DNA of 64,000 bases from Kumtagia sp963829135. GTDB lineage: Bacteria > Pseudomonadota > Alphaproteobacteria > Rhizobiales > Rhizobiaceae. The notes beneath the pieces were generated by a model. It saw only the letters and a list, made by a program, of their open reading frames with translations, was not told the DNA's origin and did not search any database. Below, in pieces: positions 29,218 to 37,156 of the stretch (position 1 is its first letter; each line of letters begins with the position of its first letter). Position numbers and translations under genes: made by a program. The DNA lies in the NCBI GenBank assembly GCA_963829135.1, contig CAWHHO010000008.1:124001-188000 (forward strand), written 5' to 3'.

Positions 29218-29236
29218 TGATATATCAGTGATATAT
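29218..29236. promoter_or_regulatory. Operator pair before the hydroxyproline operon (TGATATATCA)
   Basis: A perfect 10-bp palindrome TGATATATCA is followed after one base by a second partial copy TGATATAT. It lies just ahead of the deaminase start, where bound regulator would block the leftward promoter or ribosome access. Its twin lies 55 bp away at the regulator gene. Confidence 0.75.
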
Positions 29237-29272
29237 TTCAATTACTACAGGCTGTCAATGCAGAATTCGATA

Positions 29273-29293
29273 TGATATATCAAAAATATATCA
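29273..29293. promoter_or_regulatory. Second TGATATATCA operator abutting the GntR start codon
   Basis: TGATATATCA is repeated exactly, followed after three bases by the half-site ATATATCA that touches the GTG start codon. The mirror arrangement with the first site suggests cooperative binding of two dimers and autoregulation. Confidence 0.75.
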
Positions 29294-29959
29294 GTGAGGC
29301 GGGCTGTGGAAACAGATGATGTCGGTCAGGAGTCTGCCAGTGCGCGTGCTTATCGTGCTCTGGAGCGTGAGATCGTTACCCTCGAACTGGCGCCGGGAAG
29401 CGTCACGACGGAAGGCTATCTTATCGAGCGCCTTGGCTTTGGCCGAACGCCGCTGCGTGAGGCTATTCAGCGGCTCGCCTGGGAGGGTCTCCTGGAGATC
29501 AGGCCGCGCGCCGGCGTTGCGATCTCTCCCCTGCATGCCGGTGACTGGTTGAAAGTGCTCGATGCCCGCACCGGAATCGAGATCGTTCTCGCGCGCTCCG
29601 CCGCGCGTTTCGCCACGCCGAAATCCGGTACCCAGTTCAAAGATGCCGCGCACGCGATGCACCTCGCGGTGATCAAGTCGGATGTCGTCGCCTTTCTCGA
29701 AGCAGACAAGGCCCTGGACGAAGCGATGGCGCAAGCCGCCGACAACGCCTTCGCGGCAAGATTGGCCGCGCCCCTGCAGACCCACTCGCGCCGCTTCTGG
29801 TTTCGCTACCAGCGTGAAACCGGACTGGCGGAGTCCGCCCGGCATCACGTCGAACTCATCCAGAAAATCCTCGACCGTGACGAAACGGGAGCGGGAGCGG
29901 AAGCCGAACGGTTGATGATGCTGCTGCGCAGCCACGCGCAGGCGGCCCTCAGCCGCTGA
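29294..29959 (+). CDS. hypR: GntR family (FCD) transcriptional regulator of hydroxyproline genes
   Basis: 221 residues. The N-terminal winged helix-turn-helix reads ARAYRALEREIVTLELAPGSVTTEGYLIERLGFGRTPLREAIQRLAWEGLLEIRPRAGVAI, the GntR signature. The C-terminal all-helical FCD ligand domain includes HLAVIKSDVVAFLEADKALDEAMAQA with metal-binding Asp and His positions. It is divergent from the hyp operon and shares the two TGATATATCA operators. GTG is the start, preceded only by operator DNA, so expression may be low. A downstream GTG four codons later is an alternative. Confidence 0.88.
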   Translation: MRRAVETDDVGQESASARAYRALEREIVTLELAPGSVTTEGYLIERLGFGRTPLREAIQRLAWEGLLEIRPRAGVAISPLHAGDWLKVLDARTGIEIVLARSAARFATPKSGTQFKDAAHAMHLAVIKSDVVAFLEADKALDEAMAQAADNAFAARLAAPLQTHSRRFWFRYQRETGLAESARHHVELIQKILDRDETGAGAEAERLMMLLRSHAQAALSR

Positions 29960-30118
29960 TCCTTGTCTGTTACATCGGCAGCAGCTTTTGGAAGGGCTGA
30001 CGCAAAGCGGCAGTCGTCGTCGCAATCAGCGCAAGGGTGGAACAGCGATTTCGCTAGTGGTACACCTCGCGCATCGAGCGATGAAACATCCGACCGCAAT
30101 ATGCGAGGCCGTTGAGAC

Positions 30119-31372
30119 GTGAAAAAATATTCGGTTTTTGCCATCGCCCGCGAAGCCATTCGCGGCCATAAGGGCTGGCCAGAGCAATGGGGCTCGCCAG
30201 AGCCGAAAAGCGAATATGATGTCATCATCGTTGGCGCCGGCGGGCACGGCCTTGCTACCGCCTACTATCTCGCCAAGGAACACGGCATCACCAATGTCGC
30301 GGTGATCGAGAAGGGTTGGCTCGGCGGCGGCAATACAGGCCGCAACACCACCATCATCCGCTCCAACTACCTCTACGACAAGTCCGCCGGCATTTACGAT
30401 CACGCCGTGAAGCTTTGGGACGGGCTCTCCCAGGACCTCAACTACAATGTGATGTATTCGCCGCGCGGTGTGATGATGCTGGCGCACAATGTCCACGACG
30501 TGCAGGTGCTGAAACGCCACGTGCATGCCAACCGGCTGAACGGCATCGACAATGAATGGCTGACGCCTGAGCAGGCCAAGGATTTCTGCCCGCCGCTTAA
30601 TATTTCGCGCGAAGCGCGTTATCCGGTAATGGGTGCAACGCTGCAGCGGCGTGGCGGCACCGCCCGCCACGACGCCGTAGCCTGGGGTTACGCGCGGGCT
30701 GCCAGCGATCGCGGCGTCCATATCATCCAGAACTGCGAAGTGACCGGCATCCGCCGTGCGCCGGATGGCCGCGTCACCGGCGTTGATACTTCGAAAGGCT
30801 TTATCGGCGCCAGGAAGGTGGGCGTGGTGGCCGCCGGCCATACGTCGGTGCTGATGGATATGGCCGGTGTGCGCATGCCGCTGGAAAGCTATCCGTTGCA
30901 GGCGTTGGTGTCAGAGCCGGTCAAGCCGGTTTTCCCCTGCGTTGTAATGTCCAACACCGTGCACGCCTATATCTCCCAGTCGGACAAGGGCGAGCTGGTC
31001 ATCGGCGCGGGCACCGACCAGTACACCTCCTATTCGCAGACCGGCGGCCTGCATATCCTCAACCATACGCTCGACGCCATCTGTGAGATGTTTCCGATTT
31101 TCTCGCGCATGAAGATGCTGCGATCGTGGGGCGGCATCGTCGATGTCACGCCGGATCGTTCGCCGATCCTCGCCAGGACGCCGGTGCAGAACCTTTATGT
31201 GAACTGCGGCTGGGGCACGGGCGGCTTCAAAGCCACGCCGGGCTCCGGCCATGTCTTCGCGCACACCATCGCCAACGACAATCCGCATCCGATCAACGCG
31301 CCATTCACATTGGAGCGCTTCCGCACCGGCCGGCTGATCGACGAGGCGGCGGCGGCCGCTGTGGCACATTGA
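30119..31372 (+). CDS. soxB: Sarcosine oxidase subunit beta
   Basis: 417 residues from a GTG start. FAD-binding motif YDVIIVGAGGHGLATAYYLAKEHG, then VIEKGWLGGGNTGRNTTIIRSNY, a region typical of the heterotetrameric enzyme's catalytic subunit, and WGGIVDVTPDRSPILARTP with GWGTGGFKATPGSG at the C-terminus. It oxidises sarcosine (N-methylglycine) to glycine and passes the methyl group, as formaldehyde or via tetrahydrofolate, to the alpha subunit. It heads the operon soxB-soxD-soxA-soxG. Confidence 0.95.
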   Translation: MKKYSVFAIAREAIRGHKGWPEQWGSPEPKSEYDVIIVGAGGHGLATAYYLAKEHGITNVAVIEKGWLGGGNTGRNTTIIRSNYLYDKSAGIYDHAVKLWDGLSQDLNYNVMYSPRGVMMLAHNVHDVQVLKRHVHANRLNGIDNEWLTPEQAKDFCPPLNISREARYPVMGATLQRRGGTARHDAVAWGYARAASDRGVHIIQNCEVTGIRRAPDGRVTGVDTSKGFIGARKVGVVAAGHTSVLMDMAGVRMPLESYPLQALVSEPVKPVFPCVVMSNTVHAYISQSDKGELVIGAGTDQYTSYSQTGGLHILNHTLDAICEMFPIFSRMKMLRSWGGIVDVTPDRSPILARTPVQNLYVNCGWGTGGFKATPGSGHVFAHTIANDNPHPINAPFTLERFRTGRLIDEAAAAAVAH

Positions 31373-31431
31373 TACAATGCGGTGATCCGCGAACTCCGAC
31401 CACGAAGTTAGAACTCCAGGACCGGCACACG

Positions 31432-31799
31432 ATGCTTCTCATACGCTGCCCCTATTGCGAGGAAGAGCGCCCCGAACTCGAATTCCGCCATGCCGGCGAG
31501 GCGCATGTCGCACGCTCATCGGCGATATTGCAGCTATCTCGGATGACGAGTTCGAAAGGTTCTTCTTCATCCGCTCCAACCCGAAGGGCGTTGTGTTCGA
31601 ACGCTGGCGGCACATCCATGGCTGCGCGCGCTTCTTCAACGCCGTGCGCAACACGATTACCGACAAGTTTCTGATGACCTACAAGGCCGGCGAGCCGAAG
31701 CCCGACATCGCAGGCATTGCCGCCGATACGGGACCGGCTGCCTGGGCGAACCGGGAGCCGGCGGCGTTGAACGACAAGGTCGAGGAGCCACGAAAGTGA
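31432..31799 (+). pseudogene. soxD: Sarcosine oxidase subunit delta, one frameshift as sequenced
   Basis: Starts MLLIRCPYCEEERPELEFRHAGEAHVAR, carrying the CPYCxEE zinc motif (first two Cys ligands), and continues in another frame as IAAISDDEFERFFFIRSNPKGVVFERWRHIHGCARFFNAVR, the family's conserved core. The break near 31512 needs one base added (or two removed), unlike most breaks in this window. Family length is about 100 residues, fitting the restored protein plus a short tail. Confidence 0.85.
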
Positions 31800-31830
31800 G
31801 CATGCTTGCAATCCAATTGAAGGTCGCCGC

Positions 31831-34825
31831 ATGACCCAGCCTTATCGCATTCCCGGGGCGGGGCGCCTGACGCCCGCGCGCGCCGCGCGCTTCACCTTCG
31901 ACGGCAAGCATTTTTCAGGCCTGCAGGGAGATACGGTTGCGTCCGCATTGCTCGCCAATGGCGTGCATCTGGTCGGCCGCTCGTTCAAGTACCACCGCCC
32001 GCGCGGCATCCTGTCGGCAGGGGCCGAGGAGCCGAACGCGCTGCTTTCCATCGACCGCGATGCCGCCCGCAAAACACCGAACGTACGCGCGACCGTGCAG
32101 GCGCTCTATGATGGGTTGGTAGCGTCGTCGCAGAACCGCTGGCCGTCACTGTCCTTCGACGTCGGAGCCGTCAACGACCTCGCCTCGCCGATGTTCTCCG
32201 CAGGGTTCTACTATAAGACTTTCATGTGGCCAAAAGCCGCCTGGAAGAGTTTCTACGAGCCGAAAATCCGCGCTGCGGCAGGCCTTGGCGTCTCACCGGA
32301 CCAACCCGATCCGGACCACTACGCGTCGCGCTACGACTCATTGCGAAGTGCTTGTTGCAGGCGGCGGCGCCGCTGGCATTGCCGCCGCGCTCGCGGCGGC
32401 AGAGAGCGGCGTGCGCGTCATTTTGGTCGATGAACAGGCCGAGTTCGGCGGGGCGCTGCGCTTTGAAAGTGGCGCCAGGATCGAGGGCATGGACGGCTGG
32501 AGCTGGGCGCAGGCAAGCATCGCAAAGCTTGCCGCTATGGAGAATGTTCGTCTGCTCACCCGGACCACGGCGTTCGGCTACTACGCGCAGAATTTCGTCG
32601 GCCTTGTCGAGCGCGTCACCGACCACCTGGCCCGCCCGGAAAAGCACGCGCCGCGCGAGCGGCTGTGGCAGGTACGCGCTAATCGTGTCGTTCTCGCCAC
32701 CGGCGCGATCGAGCGACATATGGTGTTTGCGAATAACGACCGTCCCGGCGTGATGCTGGCTTCCGCTGGCCGCACCTATCTTAACCACTATGGCGTCGCG
32801 GTCGGCAGGAATGTCGGCGTCTACACCGCAAACGATTCCGCTTACTACGCCGCAATCGACCTGAAGAAGGCCGGCGTGAACATCGCGGCGATCGTCGATC
32901 TGCGTGACAACCCCTCCGGCCCAGCGGTGGAAGCGGCGCGTGGGCTCGGCATCGAAATCAATCACGGCCGCGCCGTGGTGAACGTCGGCGGCACGCTGCG
33001 CGTTTCCTCGATGACCATCCAGCCGAAGAATGGCGGTTCCGGCCGCACGATTCCGATCGACGCGCTGCTGACCTCGTCGGGTTGGACTCCTTCGGTACAT
33101 CTGTTCTCGCAGTCGCGCGGCAAAGTCGCGTTTGACGAGGCGACAAAGCGTTTCCTTCCCGGAACCTACGCGCAGGATTGCGTGTCGGTCGGCGCCTGCA
33201 ATGGTACTGACGGTCTCGCGGCGACGGTTGCCGAGGCGACTTCAGCCGGCGAGGAGTCGGCAAGGAACGCCGGGGCCAAGAGCTTCAAGGCGGCTAAGGT
33301 TTCGATCGATACCGCTGAAGAGTGGGCCGGCGCAATGTTGGGCAGCGGCCCTGGCGCCGGTGCGGGAACCACAGTCAAAGCGTTCATCGATTTCCAGAAC
33401 GACGTGACGGCCAAGGACATCCGCCAGGCAGTGCATGAAGGCATGCGCTCAATCGAGCACGTCAAGCGCTTCACGACCAACGGCATGGCGACCGACCAGG
33501 GCAAGACCTCGAACATGCACGGTCTGGCAATCGCTGCCGAAACGCTCGGGAAGCCCATCCCGGAGGTCGGCCTGACGACTTTCCGCGCCCCCTACACGCC
33601 GGTTACGTTCGGCTCGATCGTCGGTCATTCGCGCGGCAAGTTGTTCGACCCGACGCGGCGCACGCCGATTCATCCCTGGGCAGAGCGCCATGGCGCGGAG
33701 TTCGAGGATGTCGGCCAGTGGAAGCGCGCCTGGTACTTCCCGAAGGCGGGCGAGGACATGCACGCCGCCGTCAACCGCGAATGCGCGACGGTGCGCAACA
33801 CCGCAGGCCTGTTCGATGCCTCGACGCTCGGCAAGATCGAGGTGGTCGGCCCGGACGCGGCGAAGTTCATGGAGCTGCTTTACACCAATCCCTGGGAGAA
33901 GCTGGATTCCGGACGTTGCCGCTATGGCATCATGCTGCGTGAGGACGGCTTCATCTATGATGACGGGGTCGTCGGACGACTTTCCGCCGACCGCTTCCAC
34001 GTCACCACCACGACCGGCGGCGCTGCGCGGGTCATGAACCACATGGAGGATTACCTCCAGACCGAGTTTCCGCATCTCAATGTGTGGCTGACGTCGATCT
34101 CGGAGCAATGGGCCGTCATCGCCGTGCAGGGACCGAAGTCGCGAGACATCATCGCGCCGCTGCTTGAAGGTATCGACATCTCGGACGAGGCTTTCCCGCA
34201 TATGTCGGTGCGCGAGGGAAGGATCTGCGGGGTGCCGACACGCCTGTTCCGCATGTCCTTCACCGGCGATCGCGGCTTTGAGGTGAACGTCCCCGCCGAT
34301 TTCGGGGAAGCGGTGTGGGAAGCGCTGTGGGCCGAGGGCCAGAAGCACGGCGCCTGCGCCTATGGCACCGAGGCGATGCACGTGCTGCGCGCCGAGAAGG
34401 GCTACATCATCGTCGGACAGGACACGGACGGGACGGTGACACCTGCGGACGCAGGTGTCGACTGGGCGATCGGCAAAAAGAAAAAGGACTTTGTTGGAAT
34501 TCGCGGTCTGACGCGCCCGGATCTGGTTGCGGCTGGCCGCAAGCAGCTGGTCGGCCTGAAGACCAAGGATCCGAAGATCGTGCTTGAGGAAGGCGCGCAG
34601 ATCGTGCTCGATCCGCAGCAGAAAATTCCGATGAAGATGATCGGCCACGTCACGTCGAGCTATTGGTCGGAAAATTGCGGCCGTTCGATCGCCCTGGCAC
34701 TGGTAACGGATGGCAAGTCAGGCATGGGCGATACGCTATATGTGCCGATGCCGGACGGTACGATCGAAGTGGAAGTCACGGGAATGGTCTTCTACGATCC
34801 GAAGGGGGATCGCCTCAATGGCTAA
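31831..34825 (+). pseudogene. soxA: Sarcosine oxidase subunit alpha, one frameshift as sequenced
   Basis: About 997 residues. The N-terminal ferredoxin-like part (RLTPARAARFTFDGKHFSGLQGDTVASALLANG, SFKYHRPRGILSAG) is in one frame. The main part from HCEVLVAGGGAAGIAAALAAAESGV (NAD site) to the aminomethyltransferase (GCV_T) domain, with WYFPKAGEDMHAAVNRE, GIMLREDGFIYDDGV and AEKGYIIVGQDTDGTVTP, is in the next. Removing one base near 32338 joins them. The GCV_T domain transfers the oxidised methyl group to tetrahydrofolate. The stop overlaps the soxG start by 8 bp. Confidence 0.9.
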
Positions 34826-35387
34826 GACGGTCGCAAAGGGCGAAACAGGCGGAACCCGGCGCATTGCCGCGCTTGGCGGCCGCGAGGCTCTGGCCGGCGG
34901 GGTGCGTATCTCGGTCCTTCCGCCAGCAGAGCGAATCTCTTTGCGCGCACCCGCGGCATCGACCGCGGCACTATCCAAGGCGCTGAACGTGGACCTGCCA
35001 AGCAAGCCGAAAAGCTCGGCATCAACCGGCGGGCGCACGGCGCTTTGGCTCGGCCCGGACGAGTGGCTGGTAATCGCTCAGACCGGCGACCCGCTCGGCG
35101 ATTGCGAATCGGTCAATGCGCTGCATTCTGCCGTCGGAATCTCCCACCGCAATATCGCCATTTCGGTCACAGGTCCGGGCGCCGCGGCGACTGTCAACGC
35201 CGGCTGCCCACAGGACCTGTCGCTAGACGCCTTCCCGGTCGGCGCCTGCTCGCGCACCATTCTGGGCAAGGTGGAGATCGTGCTGCTGCGGACCGGTGAA
35301 GATGCCTTCCGGGTGGAATGCTGGCGATCGTTCTCCGACTATGTGCACGCCTTCCTGCTCGACGCGGCTGCCGACGCCGAAGCTTAA
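34818..35387 (+). CDS. soxG: Sarcosine oxidase subunit gamma
   Basis: 189 residues. The family core is GGVRISVLPPAERISLRAPA, then TALWLGPDEWLVIAQTGDPLGDC, VGISHRNIAISVTGPGAAATVNAGCPQDLSLDAFPVGACSRT and FRVECWRSFSDYVHAFLLDA. It completes the heterotetramer; the small subunits stabilise the complex. It starts inside the soxA stop region (ATGGCTAA), so the two are translationally coupled. Confidence 0.93.
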   Translation: MAKTVAKGETGGTRRIAALGGREALAGGVRISVLPPAERISLRAPAASTAALSKALNVDLPSKPKSSASTGGRTALWLGPDEWLVIAQTGDPLGDCESVNALHSAVGISHRNIAISVTGPGAAATVNAGCPQDLSLDAFPVGACSRTILGKVEIVLLRTGEDAFRVECWRSFSDYVHAFLLDAAADAEA

Positions 35388-35595
35388 CCTCCGAGTGGGG
35401 GCATATGGCGACGCGGAAACTCCATGCCTTGATCGAGTGGCTTGACACAATGCACCACACTGATGCCGTCACTCGCCTCAATTCCGCCGTCAGCCCGTCT
35501 ATCAGTTGCATGTCCGCGCCGTCTTCGGTGCATGGAACTTGCCCGGTCATTCACGGGTTATCATACGCAAAAAAGCTATTGAGGAGCTCAGGCCC

Positions 35596-36084
35596 ATGAG
35601 AAGCATTCTTTTGGCGGCAGCCGCCGCGCTTACGATGACCGGTGGCAGTATTTCGCTTGCACACGCAGACAATGTTCAATTGGGATTGTTGGTTTGCGAC
35701 GTCGCTGGTGGCGATGGATTTATCTTCGGCTCGACCAAACAGGTTAACTGCACCTTCACGCCGGCCAATGCCAGCATGCCGCCCGAGACCTATACCGGGG
35801 TCATCAGCCGCTATGGCGTCGACATCGGCTTCACTGGCGAAGCCGTTATGAAATGGGCGGTTCTTGCCGCAAACTGGGATAAATACCGCCCTGGTTCGCT
35901 TGCCGGACATTATGCGGGCGTCGGTGCTGAAGTGACCACGGCATTGGGCGTCGGCGCCAATGTACTCGGCAGCACCTCGTGGAAGGACTGTGTCCTTCAG
36001 CCGATCAGCGTTCAAGGCCAGACCGGCTTGAACATTGCGCTGGGTGTCGCGGAGCTGGACCTGTCGGCGGCGACCAAAGGCTGA
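35596..36084 (+). CDS. DUF992 family secreted protein
   Basis: 162 residues. Signal peptide MRSILLAAAAALTMTGGSISLAHA is cleaved before DNVQLGLLVCDVAGGDGFIFGSTKQVNCTF. The DUF992 core shows two conserved Cys (LLVCDV and VNCTF) and the GSTSWKDCVLQPISVQGQTGLNIALGVAELDL ending. These periplasmic or secreted proteins of rhizobia have no known activity. The gene stands 208 bp after soxG, so probably has its own promoter. Confidence 0.88.
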   Translation: MRSILLAAAAALTMTGGSISLAHADNVQLGLLVCDVAGGDGFIFGSTKQVNCTFTPANASMPPETYTGVISRYGVDIGFTGEAVMKWAVLAANWDKYRPGSLAGHYAGVGAEVTTALGVGANVLGSTSWKDCVLQPISVQGQTGLNIALGVAELDLSAATKG

Positions 36085-36096
36085 CGTAATACTTTT

Positions 36097-36131
36097 AGCG
36101 TGGCAGGTTTCATCACGCATCCTGCCACGCT
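36097..36131. terminator. Bidirectional terminator between DUF992 and xdhC
   Basis: AGCGTGGCAGG and CCTGCCACGCT are perfect 11-bp arms around a 13-base loop, flanked by TTTT on the left and GAAA on the right. It separates two converging genes. Confidence 0.65.
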
Positions 36132-36148
36132 GAAATCCAATGCGATCC

Positions 36149-37141
36149 TCACAGGGCGGCGTGGCCAGGCACCGTCGAGTCGGACGAAACGAGGTCCCGC
36201 AACAACACGGTAACCACCTCGGCAGCTGCCAGCGCGGCGATCACCGCCGGGCGCTTGTCCTTTAAGGCATGACCGCCTATTGGCGACACCAGCCGCGCAA
36301 ACTCTGCTTCCGTTCCCCCGGCAGTCTTGAAGAACCAGGCGCGAAATGTGGCTTTCTTGGACTTCGAGCCTATCATGCCGACATAGGCGGTATCTCCACG
36401 CTTCAGCGCTTCGGCGGCGATCAGGAAATCCAACGCGTGATCATGCGTGAGGATCAGGAATGCCGAACCGGCACGCGCCTCGCGCACCACCTGTTCTGGC
36501 ATTGCCACAAATCGTGTTTCGACGGCGTCGGGCAAGTCACGCAGCTCATCCACGCGCGTCTCGACGATCGTAGCATGGATCGGCAGCAGCGCCAGCGCAT
36601 TTGCCAGCGCATGCCCGACATGGCCTCCGCCGAATACATAGACATGCGGCAGTTTCCGGAGCTCGTCTTCGGCTTCGGCGAGGAGCATTCGCTTCACGGC
36701 TTCGTCTACAACACGGACTGCAAGCTCGACGCTGCCACCACAGCACTGGCCGATCTCCGGACCGAGAGGGATGGTTAGCGTGACTTTACCCTCCCCCCTG
36801 TGGGGAGGGTCGACGCGTAGCGTCGGGGTGCGGGAAATCGGTGTAGGATGCTCGGAAGGACCCGCACCCCGTCTCGCCAACTCCACTTCGTTTCGTTCGC
36901 TTGCCGGCCCTCCGCGCAAGGGCGATGGTAAGGTTCGCAACATCTCCCGCGCCTTATCGATTGCCATATATTCCATCTGGCCTCCGCCGATCGTGCCGAA
37001 GATGGCGCGCGGCGAGACCAGCATCCATGCGCCCTGCTCGCGCGGGGTCGAGCCTCTTGCCGACGTCACTTCAACCACCGCGAGCAATGGCTGCGCCAGA
37101 AACATTTCCAAGTCTTGCACCATCGACACGCATGATAGCAC
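36149..37141 (-). CDS. xdhC: Xanthine dehydrogenase accessory protein XdhC with in-frame repeat insertion
   Basis: 330 residues. XdhC loads sulfurated molybdenum cofactor into xanthine dehydrogenase. Family features are VEVTSARGSTPREQGAWMLVS, IGGGQMEYMAI, IGQCCGGSVEL (with the paired Cys), VYVFGGGHVGHALANALALLP for the Rossmann part, and YVGMIGSKSKKATF. Between REMLRT and LTIPLGPEIGQ the family is normally joined by a few residues; here about 50 residues (LPSPLRGG...DPPHRGEGK) are inserted without breaking the frame. They are encoded by a GC-rich palindromic element. The insert precedes the Cys pair, so it may be tolerated as a loop. A start at MVQDLEMF six codons in is also possible. It is the last gene of uraH-xdhA-xdhB-xdhC. 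Confidence 0.88.
   Translation of the reverse strand: MLSCVSMVQDLEMFLAQPLLAVVEVTSARGSTPREQGAWMLVSPRAIFGTIGGGQMEYMAIDKAREMLRTLPSPLRGGPASERNEVELARRGAGPSEHPTPISRTPTLRVDPPHRGEGKVTLTIPLGPEIGQCCGGSVELAVRVVDEAVKRMLLAEAEDELRKLPHVYVFGGGHVGHALANALALLPIHATIVETRVDELRDLPDAVETRFVAMPEQVVREARAGSAFLILTHDHALDFLIAAEALKRGDTAYVGMIGSKSKKATFRAWFFKTAGGTEAEFARLVSPIGGHALKDKRPAVIAALAAAEVVTVLLRDLVSSDSTVPGHAAL
36786..36930. repeat. GC-rich palindromic element inside xdhC
   Basis: The left arm (TTACCCTCCCCCCTGTGGGG onward) is nearly identical to that of the element at 56535; the right arm is degenerate. It is read through in xdhC to give a peptide starting LPSPLRGG and ending DPPHRGEGK. Confidence 0.82.
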
Positions 37142-37156
37142 CGAACCCCGGATTGC

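Noticed and set aside
36786..36930. Palindrome in xdhC considered as a terminator or attenuator
   Set aside because: It is inside an open coding frame with conserved XdhC sequence on both sides and has no U-run.
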